From DASQPR01 sp963836775 (GTDB lineage: Bacteria; Actinomycetota; Actinomycetes; Mycobacteriales; Micromonosporaceae), in contig CAWIKR010000003.1 in the NCBI GenBank assembly GCA_963836775.1, forward strand, positions 1,178,001 to 1,242,000: a DNA stretch of 64,000 bases, in the 5' to 3' direction. Position 1 is the first letter of the stretch, and each line of letters opens with the position of its first letter. The position numbers and the translations under genes are program-made. Below the pieces are notes generated by a model. That model was not told the origin of the DNA and searched no databases. It saw only the letters and a list, made by a program, of their open reading frames with translations. This document shows, piece after piece, positions 1 through 7,586 of this stretch.

Positions 1-333
1 GTGGAAGCGCTCTGCGATCGGGTCAGCATCATCCGGCGCGGCCGGACGGTCGAGTCCGGGACGCTGTCCGAGTTGCGGCACCTGACGCGTACGTCGATCG
101 AGGCCGAACTCGCCGCGCCGGCACCCCGGCTGACCCAGATGGCCGGCGTGCACGACCTGGACGCGGCCGGCAATCGGATTCGGCTGCAAGTCGACTCCGA
201 CCAGCTCGGCGCGGTTCTGGCCGAGCTCACCGCGGTCGGCGTGCGTACGCTCACCAGCCAGCCGCCGACCCTCGAGGAACTCTTCCTGCGCCACTATGAG
301 GACGAGCCGGAACCGGAGAAGGTGGCGGCATGA
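1..333 (+). CDS. ABC transporter ATP-binding protein, C-terminal part
   Basis: Only the 3' end is in the window; the reading frame is open at base 1, so the true start lies upstream. What is visible is the tail of a drug/antibiotic-exporter-type ATPase: the segment EALCDRVSIIRRGRTVESGT is the usual stretch just after the H-loop, where the ATPase is described as 'cleared of' the bound substrate, followed by the C-terminal domain typical of DrrA-like proteins, ending in LEELFLRHYE. Walker A, Q-loop and signature motifs are outside the window. The stop overlaps the start of the permease gene at 330 by 4 bp, so the two are co-translated and should form one exporter. The substrate cannot be read from sequence. 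Confidence 0.85.
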   Translation: MEALCDRVSIIRRGRTVESGTLSELRHLTRTSIEAELAAPAPRLTQMAGVHDLDAAGNRIRLQVDSDQLGAVLAELTAVGVRTLTSQPPTLEELFLRHYEDEPEPEKVAA

Positions 334-1928
334 CGGCGCAGTATGTCGGCACCGGCACGCTCGCCAAGCTCAGCGCCCGGCGCGACCGGATCCGGCTGCC
401 GGTCTGGGTCTACGCCATCGTGGCGCTGGTCGCCTCGACCGCGTACGCCTTCAAGGGCCTCTACACCACGGTCGCGCAGCGGATCGAGTTCGCCGATCAG
501 ATCCGGGCGAACGGTGCCCTGGTCGCGGTGACCGGCCGCATCTTCGACGACACCACCATCGGTGGCCTGACTGCGTGGCGGTTCGGCGGATTCGCCTCGG
601 TGCTGGCCGCGCTCATGAGTGTCCTGACCGTGGTCCGGCACACGCGGGCCGAAGAGGACTCCGGACGCACCGAACTGGTCAGTGCCGCGGTGGTCGGCCG
701 CCGGGCACCGCTGACCGCGGCTCTGACCGTTGCCGCGTACGCCAATGTTTTGATCGCCCTCTTGATCGGCGTCGTCATGGTCGCCTTCGGGCAGCCTGCG
801 ATAAGTGGGTTTGCCCTCGGGCTGTCGGTCGCCGGGGCCGGCCTGACCTTTGCCGGCATCGCCGCGGTGACGGCGCAGATCGCCAGCTCGTCCCGGACCG
901 CGACCGGACTCGCTCTGGCGTTGCTCGGGTTGGCGTTCGTGCTGCGTGCCGCCGGCGATGTGTCGACCGGCGGCGGGCGGGTGCTGTCCTGGCTGTCACC
1001 GATCGGCTGGGCGCAGCAGGTGCGTGCCTACGCGGGCGAACGCTGGTGGGTGTTCGCACTATTCGCCGGACTGACGGCGGTGCTGATCGGGCTCGCGTAC
1101 ACCCTGGTGGGTCGCCGTGATGTGGGCGCCGGCCTGATCGCCGATCGGCCTGGCGCCCCGCGCGCGTCGCGGGCTCTGCAGACCTCCCTGGGACTGGCCG
1201 TGCGGCTGCAGCGGGGCATGTGGATCGGCTGGGCCGCGGGTTTGTTCGTGCTCGGCCTGTTCCTCGGCAGCGCCGGCAAGAACGTCGGCGATCTGCTGAA
1301 GACGAGCAGCCAGATGACCGACTACATCGAGAAGTTGGGTGGGTCCACGAGCGCGACCAATGCTTATTTCGTCGCCACCATCGGGTTGTTCGCGCTGGCG
1401 GTCGCGGCCTACGGCATCACCGCGGTGCTGCGGGCGCGCACCGAGGAGACCGACGGCCGGGCCGAGAATCTGCTGGCCACACGTGTCACCCGAGCCGCCT
1501 ACCTGCGCGGCCACGTGCTGGTAGCGCTCGTCGGCTCGGCTCTGATCCTGGTCGCGATGGGTCTCGGAGCCGGCATCTCCTATTCCGCGGTGACCGGCGA
1601 TGCCGGCCGGATCCCGTCGATGATCGGCGCGGCGCTGGGGCAGTGGCCCGCGGTGGCGGTCTTCGCCGGCGTCGCCGTGCTGCTGTTCGGCTTCGCCCCG
1701 CGCCTGCTCAGCCTGGCCTGGGCGGCATTCGGCGTCGCCGTCGGCATCGGCCAGATCGGTCCACTGCTGAAGGCGCCGCAGTGGGTGCTGGACTGGTCGC
1801 CGTTCACGCACTCGCCGAAACTGCCCGGCGGTGCGGTGACAGCAATGCCGCTGGTCGTCCTGACCGCGATCGCAGCCGCGCTGGTGTTTGCCGGGGTCGT
1901 CGGGTTCCGCCGCCGAGACGTCGGTTAG
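330..1928 (+). CDS. ABC exporter permease (antibiotic-exporter type)
   Basis: 532-aa polytopic membrane protein starting at ATG 330, in the 4-bp overlap with the ATPase gene. It has about twelve hydrophobic segments in two similar halves. The half boundary is near residue 270, where a cytoplasmic loop precedes a segment beginning GMWIGWAAGLFVLG. This duplicated arrangement is typical of the actinobacterial permeases annotated as 'exporter of polyketide antibiotics'. With the preceding ATPase it forms a two-gene efflux system, usually serving self-resistance or export of a lipophilic compound. No biosynthetic genes are nearby, so the substrate is unknown. The gene ends before a strong hairpin at 1944-1978. 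Confidence 0.8.
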   Translation: MTAQYVGTGTLAKLSARRDRIRLPVWVYAIVALVASTAYAFKGLYTTVAQRIEFADQIRANGALVAVTGRIFDDTTIGGLTAWRFGGFASVLAALMSVLTVVRHTRAEEDSGRTELVSAAVVGRRAPLTAALTVAAYANVLIALLIGVVMVAFGQPAISGFALGLSVAGAGLTFAGIAAVTAQIASSSRTATGLALALLGLAFVLRAAGDVSTGGGRVLSWLSPIGWAQQVRAYAGERWWVFALFAGLTAVLIGLAYTLVGRRDVGAGLIADRPGAPRASRALQTSLGLAVRLQRGMWIGWAAGLFVLGLFLGSAGKNVGDLLKTSSQMTDYIEKLGGSTSATNAYFVATIGLFALAVAAYGITAVLRARTEETDGRAENLLATRVTRAAYLRGHVLVALVGSALILVAMGLGAGISYSAVTGDAGRIPSMIGAALGQWPAVAVFAGVAVLLFGFAPRLLSLAWAAFGVAVGIGQIGPLLKAPQWVLDWSPFTHSPKLPGGAVTAMPLVVLTAIAAALVFAGVVGFRRRDVG

Positions 1929-1943
1929 CGCTCGCGTATGCGG

Positions 1944-1978
1944 CGAGCCGAGGTGCGGTGGCCCCGCATCTCGGCTCG
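1944..1978. terminator. Hairpin terminator between convergent genes
   Basis: The arms at 1944-1958 and 1964-1978 pair at 14 of 15 positions (CGAGCCGAGGTGCGG with CCGCATCTCGGCTCG) around a 5-nt loop. It lies between the 3' ends of the exporter permease (+) and the LuxR regulator (-), so it can terminate both. There is no U-tract, as is common in high-GC actinobacteria. Confidence 0.65.
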
Positions 1979-2007
1979 TGTCGTCGGCGACGGGCCGCGG
2001 CGGCCGG

Positions 2008-4767
2008 TTACGGCTTGATGTGCGCGCCCACCTCGGTCCGCGACGTGACACCGAGCTTGCGCAGGATGCTGGACACGTGGACGGCCGCGGTCTTCGGTGA
2101 GATGTAGAGCCGGCGGGCCAGCTCCGCGTTGGTGAGGCCGGCGGCGAGCAGCAGGGCCACTTCGCGCTCCCGCATCGTCAGCGCGGGTGCGCCGTCGGGC
2201 GCGTCGGCCACCCGCAGGCCCAGGCGGTCGCGAAGCTCCTCGAGTTGAACGACGCGCCAGCCGCGCCAGCGCGAGGCAAGGGACTCGGCGCTGCGGATGT
2301 GCGCCTCGGCCTCGGACGCCCGGCCGCTCGCGACCAGGCTGCGCGCGAGGCCGGTGTGCGCGGTGATCATCACCGATGGCGGCAACTCCTGCTGGGCGAT
2401 CGCCTCGGTATAGCGGTCGATCGCCGTCGCGTGATCGCCACGCGCCTCGGCGAGCTGCGCGTCGACGATCACGGTCCACGGGTGGGTGTGGTCGTCGGCG
2501 GCGAACTCGGTGGCGATCCGCTCCACCCGGTCCAACGGCAGGCCGGCGAAGAGTGCCGCCGATATCAGGTCGTGCGCCAGGTCCCATCCGTTCCACTGCT
2601 GGATCTTGTGGGCTTCGAAGACTTCAGTGAGCAGCGCGTCGGCGTTCGGGTCGCGGCGCCTGCACGCGAGATGGAATGCCAGTGCCGGGATCGTCATCGG
2701 GGCCTGGCCGGGCGAGTGCCGCAGCGATTCGACGATGTCGGCCGCCTGATCCAGGTCGTTGGCCTCCAGCCGGAGGCCGCCGAGGAACACCGCGTGATAG
2801 TCGCCGCGGCGGCCCGGGCGCAGATAGCCACGATCGCGCTCGCGGCCGAGCTCCACCGCTTCGATGGCACCGTCGAGGTCGCCGGCGTGCATGGCGAGCC
2901 GGGCCCGACCCTGGAAATAGGCCGCGACCGCGGTCGCCTCGTGACCGCCGCGCTCGGCGTCGATCCGCATCCGCTCCAGGTGTTGCGCATATTCCGAAAG
3001 GGATCGGGGCTGGGTCGCCTGCAGCAGGTTGTAGAGCGCTCGGGCCGCGATGATCCACTCGCCGCGCTTCTCGGCCTCATCGACGATGCCGGCCAGCGTG
3101 TCCCGGCCCTCGGAGGCGCGCCCGATGATGTTGACGAGTGTCGCCCCCTTCTCCAGCGAGGCACTCAATCGCACCACCGGCAGGTGCTCCGACTCGGCCA
3201 TCGCCAGGGCGCGATCGGCCCAGCTCAGCGCAGTGGGGAAGTCTTCCATCATCATCGCGTTCTGAGCCAGCGCCGACATCACTCGGCCGTGGTGCTCGCC
3301 CGGCGGCAGCTGCTCCAGGATCGCCTGCAGCTGCGCCGCGTCGTCGCGCATGGCGTCCTCCTGCTCGCTTTCCCAGTGCAATCGGGAGAGCAGGATCAGC
3401 GGCTCGGAGCGTTCCTCGGGGGTCTGGGCCGCCGCCAGCCATTTGCGACCGTGGGTGAGTGCGTCGTCGAGCAGTCCGGCGAGCCAGGCCGCGCGGGCCG
3501 CGATCGCACGCAGCTGGACGTCGTCGCACTCCTCTTCGAGGCCGGTCTCGGCAAGCACCAGTGCTTGATAGGGCGAGCCGATCTCCAGATAGACATGCGC
3601 GCCGCGGCGGGCCGCGTCGACCATGTCGGAATACCGGCCGGCCTGCTGGGCGTGGTGTGCCACCAGAGCCGGGTCGGCGCCGGAGCGGAGCAGCGCGTCG
3701 AGAGCGGCCTCGTGCAGGCGCCGCCGCTCCCGGCCCAGCAGCTGACCGGCGATCGCCTCCCGGACCAGGGCGTGCCGGAAGGTGAACTCGTCCTCGCCGG
3801 CCTCCACCAGCAGGCCCTTGGACACCAGCTCGCGGAGCATCGGAATCAGGTCCCGCTCCGGCGTCTCAGTGACGGCAGCGAGGAGGTCGAATGGGATCCG
3901 GTGGCCGAGCATAGCGGCGGCCTCGACGATGGCGCGGGCGCTCGAATCGAGTTCGTCGGTCTGCCGCCGCAGCGCCTCGGCCATGCTCCACGGCAGCGGT
4001 CGCTCGACCAGCTCGTCGAGATCGGCGTCTTCGGCGCCGCGCAGCAACTCTTCGAGGAAGAACGGGTTGCCGCCGGTGCGCTGGTGCAGTGCCATCGCGG
4101 CGCGGTATGGCACCGGGCGCCCGGTGACCGAGGCCAACATGCCGGCGGTCTCGTCGGGCGTCAGCCGGTCCAGCCGGAGATGTGTCACCTCGTGTCGGCG
4201 GTCCAGCCGGGCGAGCAGGGGCGCGATCGGGTGCCGGTGGCTCACGTCATCGGGACGATAGGTGCCGATCAGCACCAGGCGCAGCGGCAGGTCGGCGATC
4301 CGCTCGAAGAGCGTGACGCTCTCCGAGTCGGCCCAGTGCAGGTCTTCGAAGACCAGGATGGTCTGCGCCTCACCGGCCAACTCGGTGACCACGCGCAAGG
4401 CGGCGTGCAGGCGTTCCACCGCGCTCAGGGCCGGATCGGCCAGTTCGGCCAGCGCATCCGGATCCACGAATGTGGCTCCAGTGGCATTGGCGAGCGCGCC
4501 GGCGTCGGCGCAGTCGAGCGCGTCCAGCAGCACTTCGTAGGGGCGAGCCAGCGAGCCCGGCTCGGCCTGCCCGATGAAGATGCGCGCAGACTGCGACGCA
4601 CCCTCGACGGGGGCCGAACCGGGCACAGTAGAAAGGAACTCATTGATCAGGCGGGTCTTGCCGATCCCCGGCTCACCGGAGATCACGGCAATCCGCGGTC
4701 GCGGCGAGCCGAGAAGCTGGCGCAGTTGGCGCAGCTCAGGGTCGCGACCGACCATTGCCCGAGTCAT
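2008..4767 (-). CDS. LAL-type LuxR family transcriptional regulator with AAA ATPase domain
   Basis: 919 aa if started at ATG 4767, which overlaps the upstream gene's stop as ATGA; a GTG at 4788 is also possible, and neither has a clear Shine-Dalgarno. Domains in order: an ATPase with Walker A GEPGIGKT at about residues 31-38 and Walker B-like LVFEDLHWADSE near 140; a long alpha-helical TPR-like middle (about 330-830); and a C-terminal LuxR-type helix-turn-helix (about 855-919) containing LTMREREVALLLAAGLTNAE and YISPKTAAVHVSSILRKLGV. LAL/MalT-like proteins bind ATP and an inducer and then activate promoters, often of secondary-metabolite or sugar genes. The target here is not evident. The neighbouring exporter is on the opposite strand and convergent. 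Confidence 0.88.
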   Translation of the reverse strand: MTRAMVGRDPELRQLRQLLGSPRPRIAVISGEPGIGKTRLINEFLSTVPGSAPVEGASQSARIFIGQAEPGSLARPYEVLLDALDCADAGALANATGATFVDPDALAELADPALSAVERLHAALRVVTELAGEAQTILVFEDLHWADSESVTLFERIADLPLRLVLIGTYRPDDVSHRHPIAPLLARLDRRHEVTHLRLDRLTPDETAGMLASVTGRPVPYRAAMALHQRTGGNPFFLEELLRGAEDADLDELVERPLPWSMAEALRRQTDELDSSARAIVEAAAMLGHRIPFDLLAAVTETPERDLIPMLRELVSKGLLVEAGEDEFTFRHALVREAIAGQLLGRERRRLHEAALDALLRSGADPALVAHHAQQAGRYSDMVDAARRGAHVYLEIGSPYQALVLAETGLEEECDDVQLRAIAARAAWLAGLLDDALTHGRKWLAAAQTPEERSEPLILLSRLHWESEQEDAMRDDAAQLQAILEQLPPGEHHGRVMSALAQNAMMMEDFPTALSWADRALAMAESEHLPVVRLSASLEKGATLVNIIGRASEGRDTLAGIVDEAEKRGEWIIAARALYNLLQATQPRSLSEYAQHLERMRIDAERGGHEATAVAAYFQGRARLAMHAGDLDGAIEAVELGRERDRGYLRPGRRGDYHAVFLGGLRLEANDLDQAADIVESLRHSPGQAPMTIPALAFHLACRRRDPNADALLTEVFEAHKIQQWNGWDLAHDLISAALFAGLPLDRVERIATEFAADDHTHPWTVIVDAQLAEARGDHATAIDRYTEAIAQQELPPSVMITAHTGLARSLVASGRASEAEAHIRSAESLASRWRGWRVVQLEELRDRLGLRVADAPDGAPALTMREREVALLLAAGLTNAELARRLYISPKTAAVHVSSILRKLGVTSRTEVGAHIKP

Positions 4768-5108
4768 GCCGCCGCGGGAGGTTCGCACGCGGACAGGTTA
4801 CCGTCCGCCTCCGACACGACTCCTCCCGCGGACACAGCCTGTGCGGCGCCTTGTCCCCCGGACGAGGCCGGCGCCGGGCTGGCAAACCGATCCCGCGGCG
4901 TGCCGGCGGAGACCGCCCGCACGTTCGTCGACTTGACACTCGCCGCTACCGGTTCGTCGACATGATGTCGGGCCTCGCGAGCGGCGTGGCGGGCATCCCG
5001 CCGGCGGCGCAGGGCCGCGGTCAGAACCCGCTCGTGCTCCGCCTCTGCCATGAGCTCGTTCATGTGCTGCTTGACGCTGAAACCGATCAGGTCTGGGTGG
5101 GTGAACAT
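4764..5108 (-). CDS. Small hypothetical protein upstream of the LuxR regulator
   Basis: 114 aa. The start at ATG 5108 is supported by an excellent ribosome binding site (AAGGAGATA, complement of 5112-5120). A longer in-frame extension upstream has no such site. The protein begins MFTHPDLIGFSVKQHMNELM, followed by a charged, Arg/Ala/His-rich helix (EAEHERVLTAALRRRRDARH) and a low-complexity Ala/Ser/Gly tail. It has no signal peptide or membrane segment. Its stop overlaps the ATG of the LAL regulator by 4 bp, so translation is coupled. I do not recognise a family. A role as a partner or leader for the regulator is inference from the coupling alone. Confidence 0.65.
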   Translation of the reverse strand: MFTHPDLIGFSVKQHMNELMAEAEHERVLTAALRRRRDARHAAREARHHVDEPVAASVKSTNVRAVSAGTPRDRFASPAPASSGGQGAAQAVSAGGVVSEADGNLSACEPPAAA

Positions 5109-5239
5109 CGCTATCTCCTTGGTTTCCCGCCGGCGCTCTGCCGGTGTGATTCCATCCTCGGAAATTCGCGGTTCCGTTCCATCGGTAGCGATCACCTAAC
5201 TTCCTACCACCACCTATACCTATGAGTCGGTCGGGTGAC

Positions 5240-5253
5240 CTAGGTATACCTAG
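5240..5253. promoter_or_regulatory. Perfect 14-bp palindrome, candidate operator
   Basis: CTAGGTATACCTAG is self-complementary and lies about 130 bp upstream of the start at 5108. Extra half-sites flank it: ACCTAT twice near 5211-5222, and ACCTAG again at 5258-5263. A cluster of ACCTA half-sites around a palindrome is what a dimeric repressor site looks like. The regulator is unknown, and the distance from the start codon means the promoter would have to be well upstream. Confidence 0.4.
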
Positions 5254-5450
5254 ACCCACCTAGACGATCAACAAATGCGCAGTTCAGCGGCCCGATTTCA
5301 GCCGCTGTGCCGGGATCGGCGTTGGTTCCTTTCGGGCGGTTCCGCCGCGCTCCGGGCGGTGGATCGGAACGTCCGTCGGCGAGTGCCGCTGTGCGCCTGT
5401 GGACGTGGCGACTGTCGCGCAGCGGGGCTGCGGCGTTCCCTGCATCGTCC

Positions 5451-5719
5451 AAGATCGCAACAGCCGTGAGTCCAGGGCGCTCCGCTTGCCCCAAGATCGC
5501 GACAGCCGTGAGCTGACGGCGGACTCAACGCCCATGAGCGCGACAGCCGTGAGTCCAGGGCGCTCCGCTTGCCCCAAGATCGCGACAGCCGTGAGCTGAC
5601 GGCGGACTCAACGCCCATGATCGCGACAGCCGTGAGTCCAGGGCGCTCCGCTTGCCCCAAGATCGCGACAGCCGTGAGCTGACGGCGGACTCAGCGCCCA
5701 TGATCGCAACAGCCGTGAG
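5451..5719. repeat. Composite tandem repeat, 41/42-bp alternating units (83-bp period)
   Basis: Seven copies of a 20-bp core, consensus AAGATCGCGACAGCCGTGAG (or ATGATCGC... in alternate copies), start at 5451, 5493, 5534, 5576, 5617, 5659 and 5700. The intervals alternate 42, 41, 42, 41, 42, 41. The intervening sequence alternates between two fixed types, one containing TCCAGGGCGCTCCGCTTGCC and one containing CTGACGGCGGACTCAACGCC. The true repeat is therefore an 83-bp dimer present about three times. It resembles a CRISPR array at first glance, but the 'spacers' are not unique and there are no cas genes. Confidence 0.85.
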
Positions 5720-5758
5720 CTGACGGTCGTCAACCGACTCCCGAGACAGCCCTGAGCG

Positions 5759-5818
5759 CACGGCTGTTGCGATCATGGTCGTGAGGACAGCCCTGGCCTC
5801 ACAACTGTCGCGATCATG
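5759..5818. repeat. Inverted copies of the 5.45-kb array core
   Basis: CACGGCTGTTGCGATCATG at 5759-5777 is the exact reverse complement of the last array core (5700 region), and a second, looser inverted copy (CTCACAACTGTCGCGATCATG, 5798-5818) follows. Together with the direct copy ending at 5719 they can form a large stem-loop with a roughly 40-nt loop. A further direct copy with one change lies at 5885-5905. Confidence 0.65.
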
Positions 5819-5995
5819 CCGCCACCGCTCCGCAAACGTCGCGATCTTGGCCCAGCGTCGGCCCCGGCTCTCACCGTGCACCTGCAAGATCGCGACAGTC
5901 GTGAGCTGACAGCGGTCGCCCCGCCCGTGACCGCAACGTCCGCGGTCTGGCGGTCGTCACTCGGATATTTCGCGACCGCCAGCTCATTGCTGCTG

Positions 5996-6160
5996 CGATC
6001 TTGGGTTGAGCCGGCGGTCGCTGGGCTTCGCCGTCGACTTCCGACGGTATTTCGTCACAAGTCGACGATTAGCGTCGGCGAGCGGATTGCTGTGACCGCA
6101 ATCGGTCAAGATCGCAAATCTTGGCAGGCGGCTCTTGCTGAAATAACCATGATCAGGCGG
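5996..6160. repeat. Dispersed ~170-bp intergenic repeat, copy 1
   Basis: Read on the minus strand, this block runs: GATCATGGTTATTTCAGCAA, a CCAAGATTTGCGATCTTG palindrome, a GTCGACTT...AAGTCGAC frame around ACGAAATACCGTC, then CAACCCAAGATCGCA. The same order of blocks, diverged between them, occurs on the plus strand at about 17147-17311. A partial tandem copy of its GGTCAAGATCGCAAATCTTG segment (6103-6124) recurs at 6224-6243. It carries no reading frame of its own. Confidence 0.65.
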
Positions 6161-6286
6161 CGAATAGCGTCGGCGCCGACCTTGGTCCCACAGGGGCGGG
6201 CGGATTTGCGGCGACCGTAACCGGTCAAGATCGCAAATCTTGGCAGGCAGCTTCGGCGAGATCGTCTCCGCGGTTGCGCGTGAAGG

Positions 6287-6349
6287 AAAGTAACGGGCGT
6301 TCAGTGCTGTGATCATGGGGTTTGCGCAGCACTGAGTGCCCGTTGCTTT
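6287..6349. repeat. Long imperfect hairpin
   Basis: Arms of 23 nt at 6287-6309 and 6327-6349 pair at 20 of 23 positions (left arm starts AAAGTAACGGGCGTTCAGTG; right arm ends GTGCCCGTTGCTTT) around a 17-nt loop. There is no gene on either side within 370 bp, so it is not positioned as an ordinary terminator. Confidence 0.6.
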
Positions 6350-6367
6350 TCGCCGGAAGGTGAAAGT

Positions 6368-6392
6368 CCACCAAGATCCGCGATCTTGGTGG
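6368..6392. repeat. 25-bp palindrome with CCAAGATC...GATCTTGG arms
   Basis: Perfect 11-bp arms, CCACCAAGATC and GATCTTGGTGG, around CGC. The CAAGATC/GATCTTG motif recurs in other intergenic palindromes of this window (6108-6124, 6229-6243, 6455-6470, 17190-17208). Confidence 0.6.
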
Positions 6393-6544
6393 CTCGCGAC
6401 CACCGGCCGCTTGACGAGCCAACTATGGATCACGGCGGCGCTGCGACATCTGACCAAGATCCGAAATCTTGGGCCGGTGGGCGAACCGGGGCACCGACCA
6501 TCGTGGGGCCTGGGCGGTTGCGGAGCGTCTCGCGGACGCCACAC

Positions 6545-6621
6545 CTCTAGATCTTGTGAGGTTGGGAGGGTCTGTCTTGCGCGAAGCGTAGATAGCCACG
6601 CCAACGTCGCAAGATCCAGAG
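6545..6621. repeat. Dispersed stem-loop family, copy A
   Basis: The left arm around TAGATCTTGTGAGGTTGG and the right arm CCAACGTCGCAAGATCCAG pair imperfectly. It is the same element as the copies at 29333, 42524 and 43446: (CT)GGATCTTGCGA.GTTG ... CAAC.TCGCAAGATCCAG. This copy has the longest loop. It lies about 100 bp beyond the 3' end of the lipoprotein gene (stop at 6723, minus strand), so it could act as that gene's terminator. Confidence 0.6.
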
Positions 6622-6722
6622 ATGCCGGGGCCGCGTGATGCGCGGGGCGGCGTGGTGGCAGGGGTGGCGGGGTCCGCGGGATCGCACGAGCGAAGGATGA
6701 ATGGAAGCCAAGGGACCGACGT

Positions 6723-7244
6723 CTAGAGCGGCACCCCAGCCTCCTGGTGGTGCACCGTGATGAACCCCGGAAACTCCTTGTTCAGGGCGCGATCCGCGGC
6801 CCGCAGATCGCCGGAGATCCCGACGTCGATGGTCCCGTCGTCCATGATTTGCGACGAGGTGACGGTAAAGCCAGGCCCGGTGGTGCGATCGACCCAGAAC
6901 TGCATGACCAGCTGAGCCGGCGTGTGCGGATCGCCGTCGCGGGTGTTGCGGACGATGAAGGTGCAGCCGCAGACGCCCGGCAGTTGTGCCGTGACCGCGG
7001 CCCGCGCCTTGGCTAGGTCACCGCATACCTCGACAAGGTATGTGTCATCACGGCTCACGTAGCAGATGGTGAACCCCGCACCGGTCACCGACATGATCTC
7101 GCCCGGAATATCGCCAGGTGCGGGCGTCGGCATGGCGATGGCGGAAGCGTCCAACCTGGACGCGCAACTGCCTAGTGACAAAGCCGCGAGCACCGTCAGG
7201 GCCGCCAGAACTGACCGCGCGGCATGGCTGATTCGGACCGTCAT
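6723..7244 (-). CDS. Putative lipoprotein of unknown function
   Basis: 173 aa. The N-terminus has a positive n-region, a hydrophobic stretch (VLAALTVLAALSLGSC) and a lipobox LGSC with the acylated cysteine at residue 27, so it should be membrane-anchored outside the cell. The mature part is about 147 aa, has several cysteines (CYVS, VCGD, GVCGCTF) that could form disulfides, and alternates short beta-strand-like segments. I do not recognise a domain family. It sits alone upstream of the kdp locus on the opposite strand; a functional link to potassium uptake is not shown. Confidence 0.7.
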   Translation of the reverse strand: MTVRISHAARSVLAALTVLAALSLGSCASRLDASAIAMPTPAPGDIPGEIMSVTGAGFTICYVSRDDTYLVEVCGDLAKARAAVTAQLPGVCGCTFIVRNTRDGDPHTPAQLVMQFWVDRTTGPGFTVTSSQIMDDGTIDVGISGDLRAADRALNKEFPGFITVHHQEAGVPL

Positions 7245-7586
7245 GACGCACCTGGATAGCAGTGCCGGTCAACCCGGCCCGCGCGCATGGAACGCCGAGG
7301 CGACCGCCGCGAAACAAGCCGCGAAACAAGCAGCGAAACAAACCGGAAAATCCGGGCCGGCCCGGCACCAACACGGAGAAATGTCCCGGCCCGCGTCCTC
7401 AGAGTGCGCAAAGCAAACACCTAGCCGTGGCGCCGATCACGCCGGGCGTACAGAACGCGTCAAGATCCGAGCCGGTCTCGTAGTTATCGCGTCAAGAGGC
7501 CTGCCTGCCCGCCACCCACTGGAGTTGCATGCAGATTGCGGCCGCACCGTGCGACCGCTCGGAGCAGGGAAGTGGGAGGCGTCGTG
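7245..7586. other. Divergent intergenic region, probable kdp promoter
   Basis: About 340 bp between the lipoprotein gene (-) and the kdp locus (+). It must hold both promoters. I see no convincing -35/-10 pair and no recognised riboswitch. The one obvious structure is the 12-bp triplet repeat at 7309-7344. Confidence 0.5.
7309..7344. repeat. Three 12-bp tandem units
   Basis: GCGAAACAAGCC, GCGAAACAAGCA and GCGAAACAAACC follow each other without a gap. They are A-rich compared with the surroundings and lie in the divergent region upstream of kdp, so they could bend DNA or bind a regulator, but there is no direct evidence. Confidence 0.6.

Larger units (their letters stand above)
5109..6722. 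other. 1.6-kb non-coding, repeat-rich island
   Basis: No credible gene is seen: the open frames lack ribosome binding sites, have repetitive composition, and are created by the repeats. From left to right it holds the promoter region of the gene at 5108, with a perfect palindrome at 5240-5253; a 41/42-bp alternating tandem array; inverted copies of the array unit; a block shared in inverted orientation with the gap at 17 kb; a long hairpin; a 25-bp palindrome; and one copy of a dispersed stem-loop. Details are given in the separate entries. Confidence 0.7.

Noticed and set aside
2245..4965. 906-codon plus-strand frame opposite the LuxR regulator
   Set aside because: High-GC antisense shadow; low-complexity composition and no recognisable domain, while the minus strand has Walker A and LuxR HTH motifs.
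5451..5719. CRISPR array
   Set aside because: Regular spacing of a 20-bp core looks like one, but there are only two alternating 'spacer' sequences, both repeated, and no cas genes in the window.
7245..7586. c-di-AMP or other riboswitch upstream of kdp
   Set aside because: I looked for one because of the potassium context but could not recognise any conserved riboswitch core.
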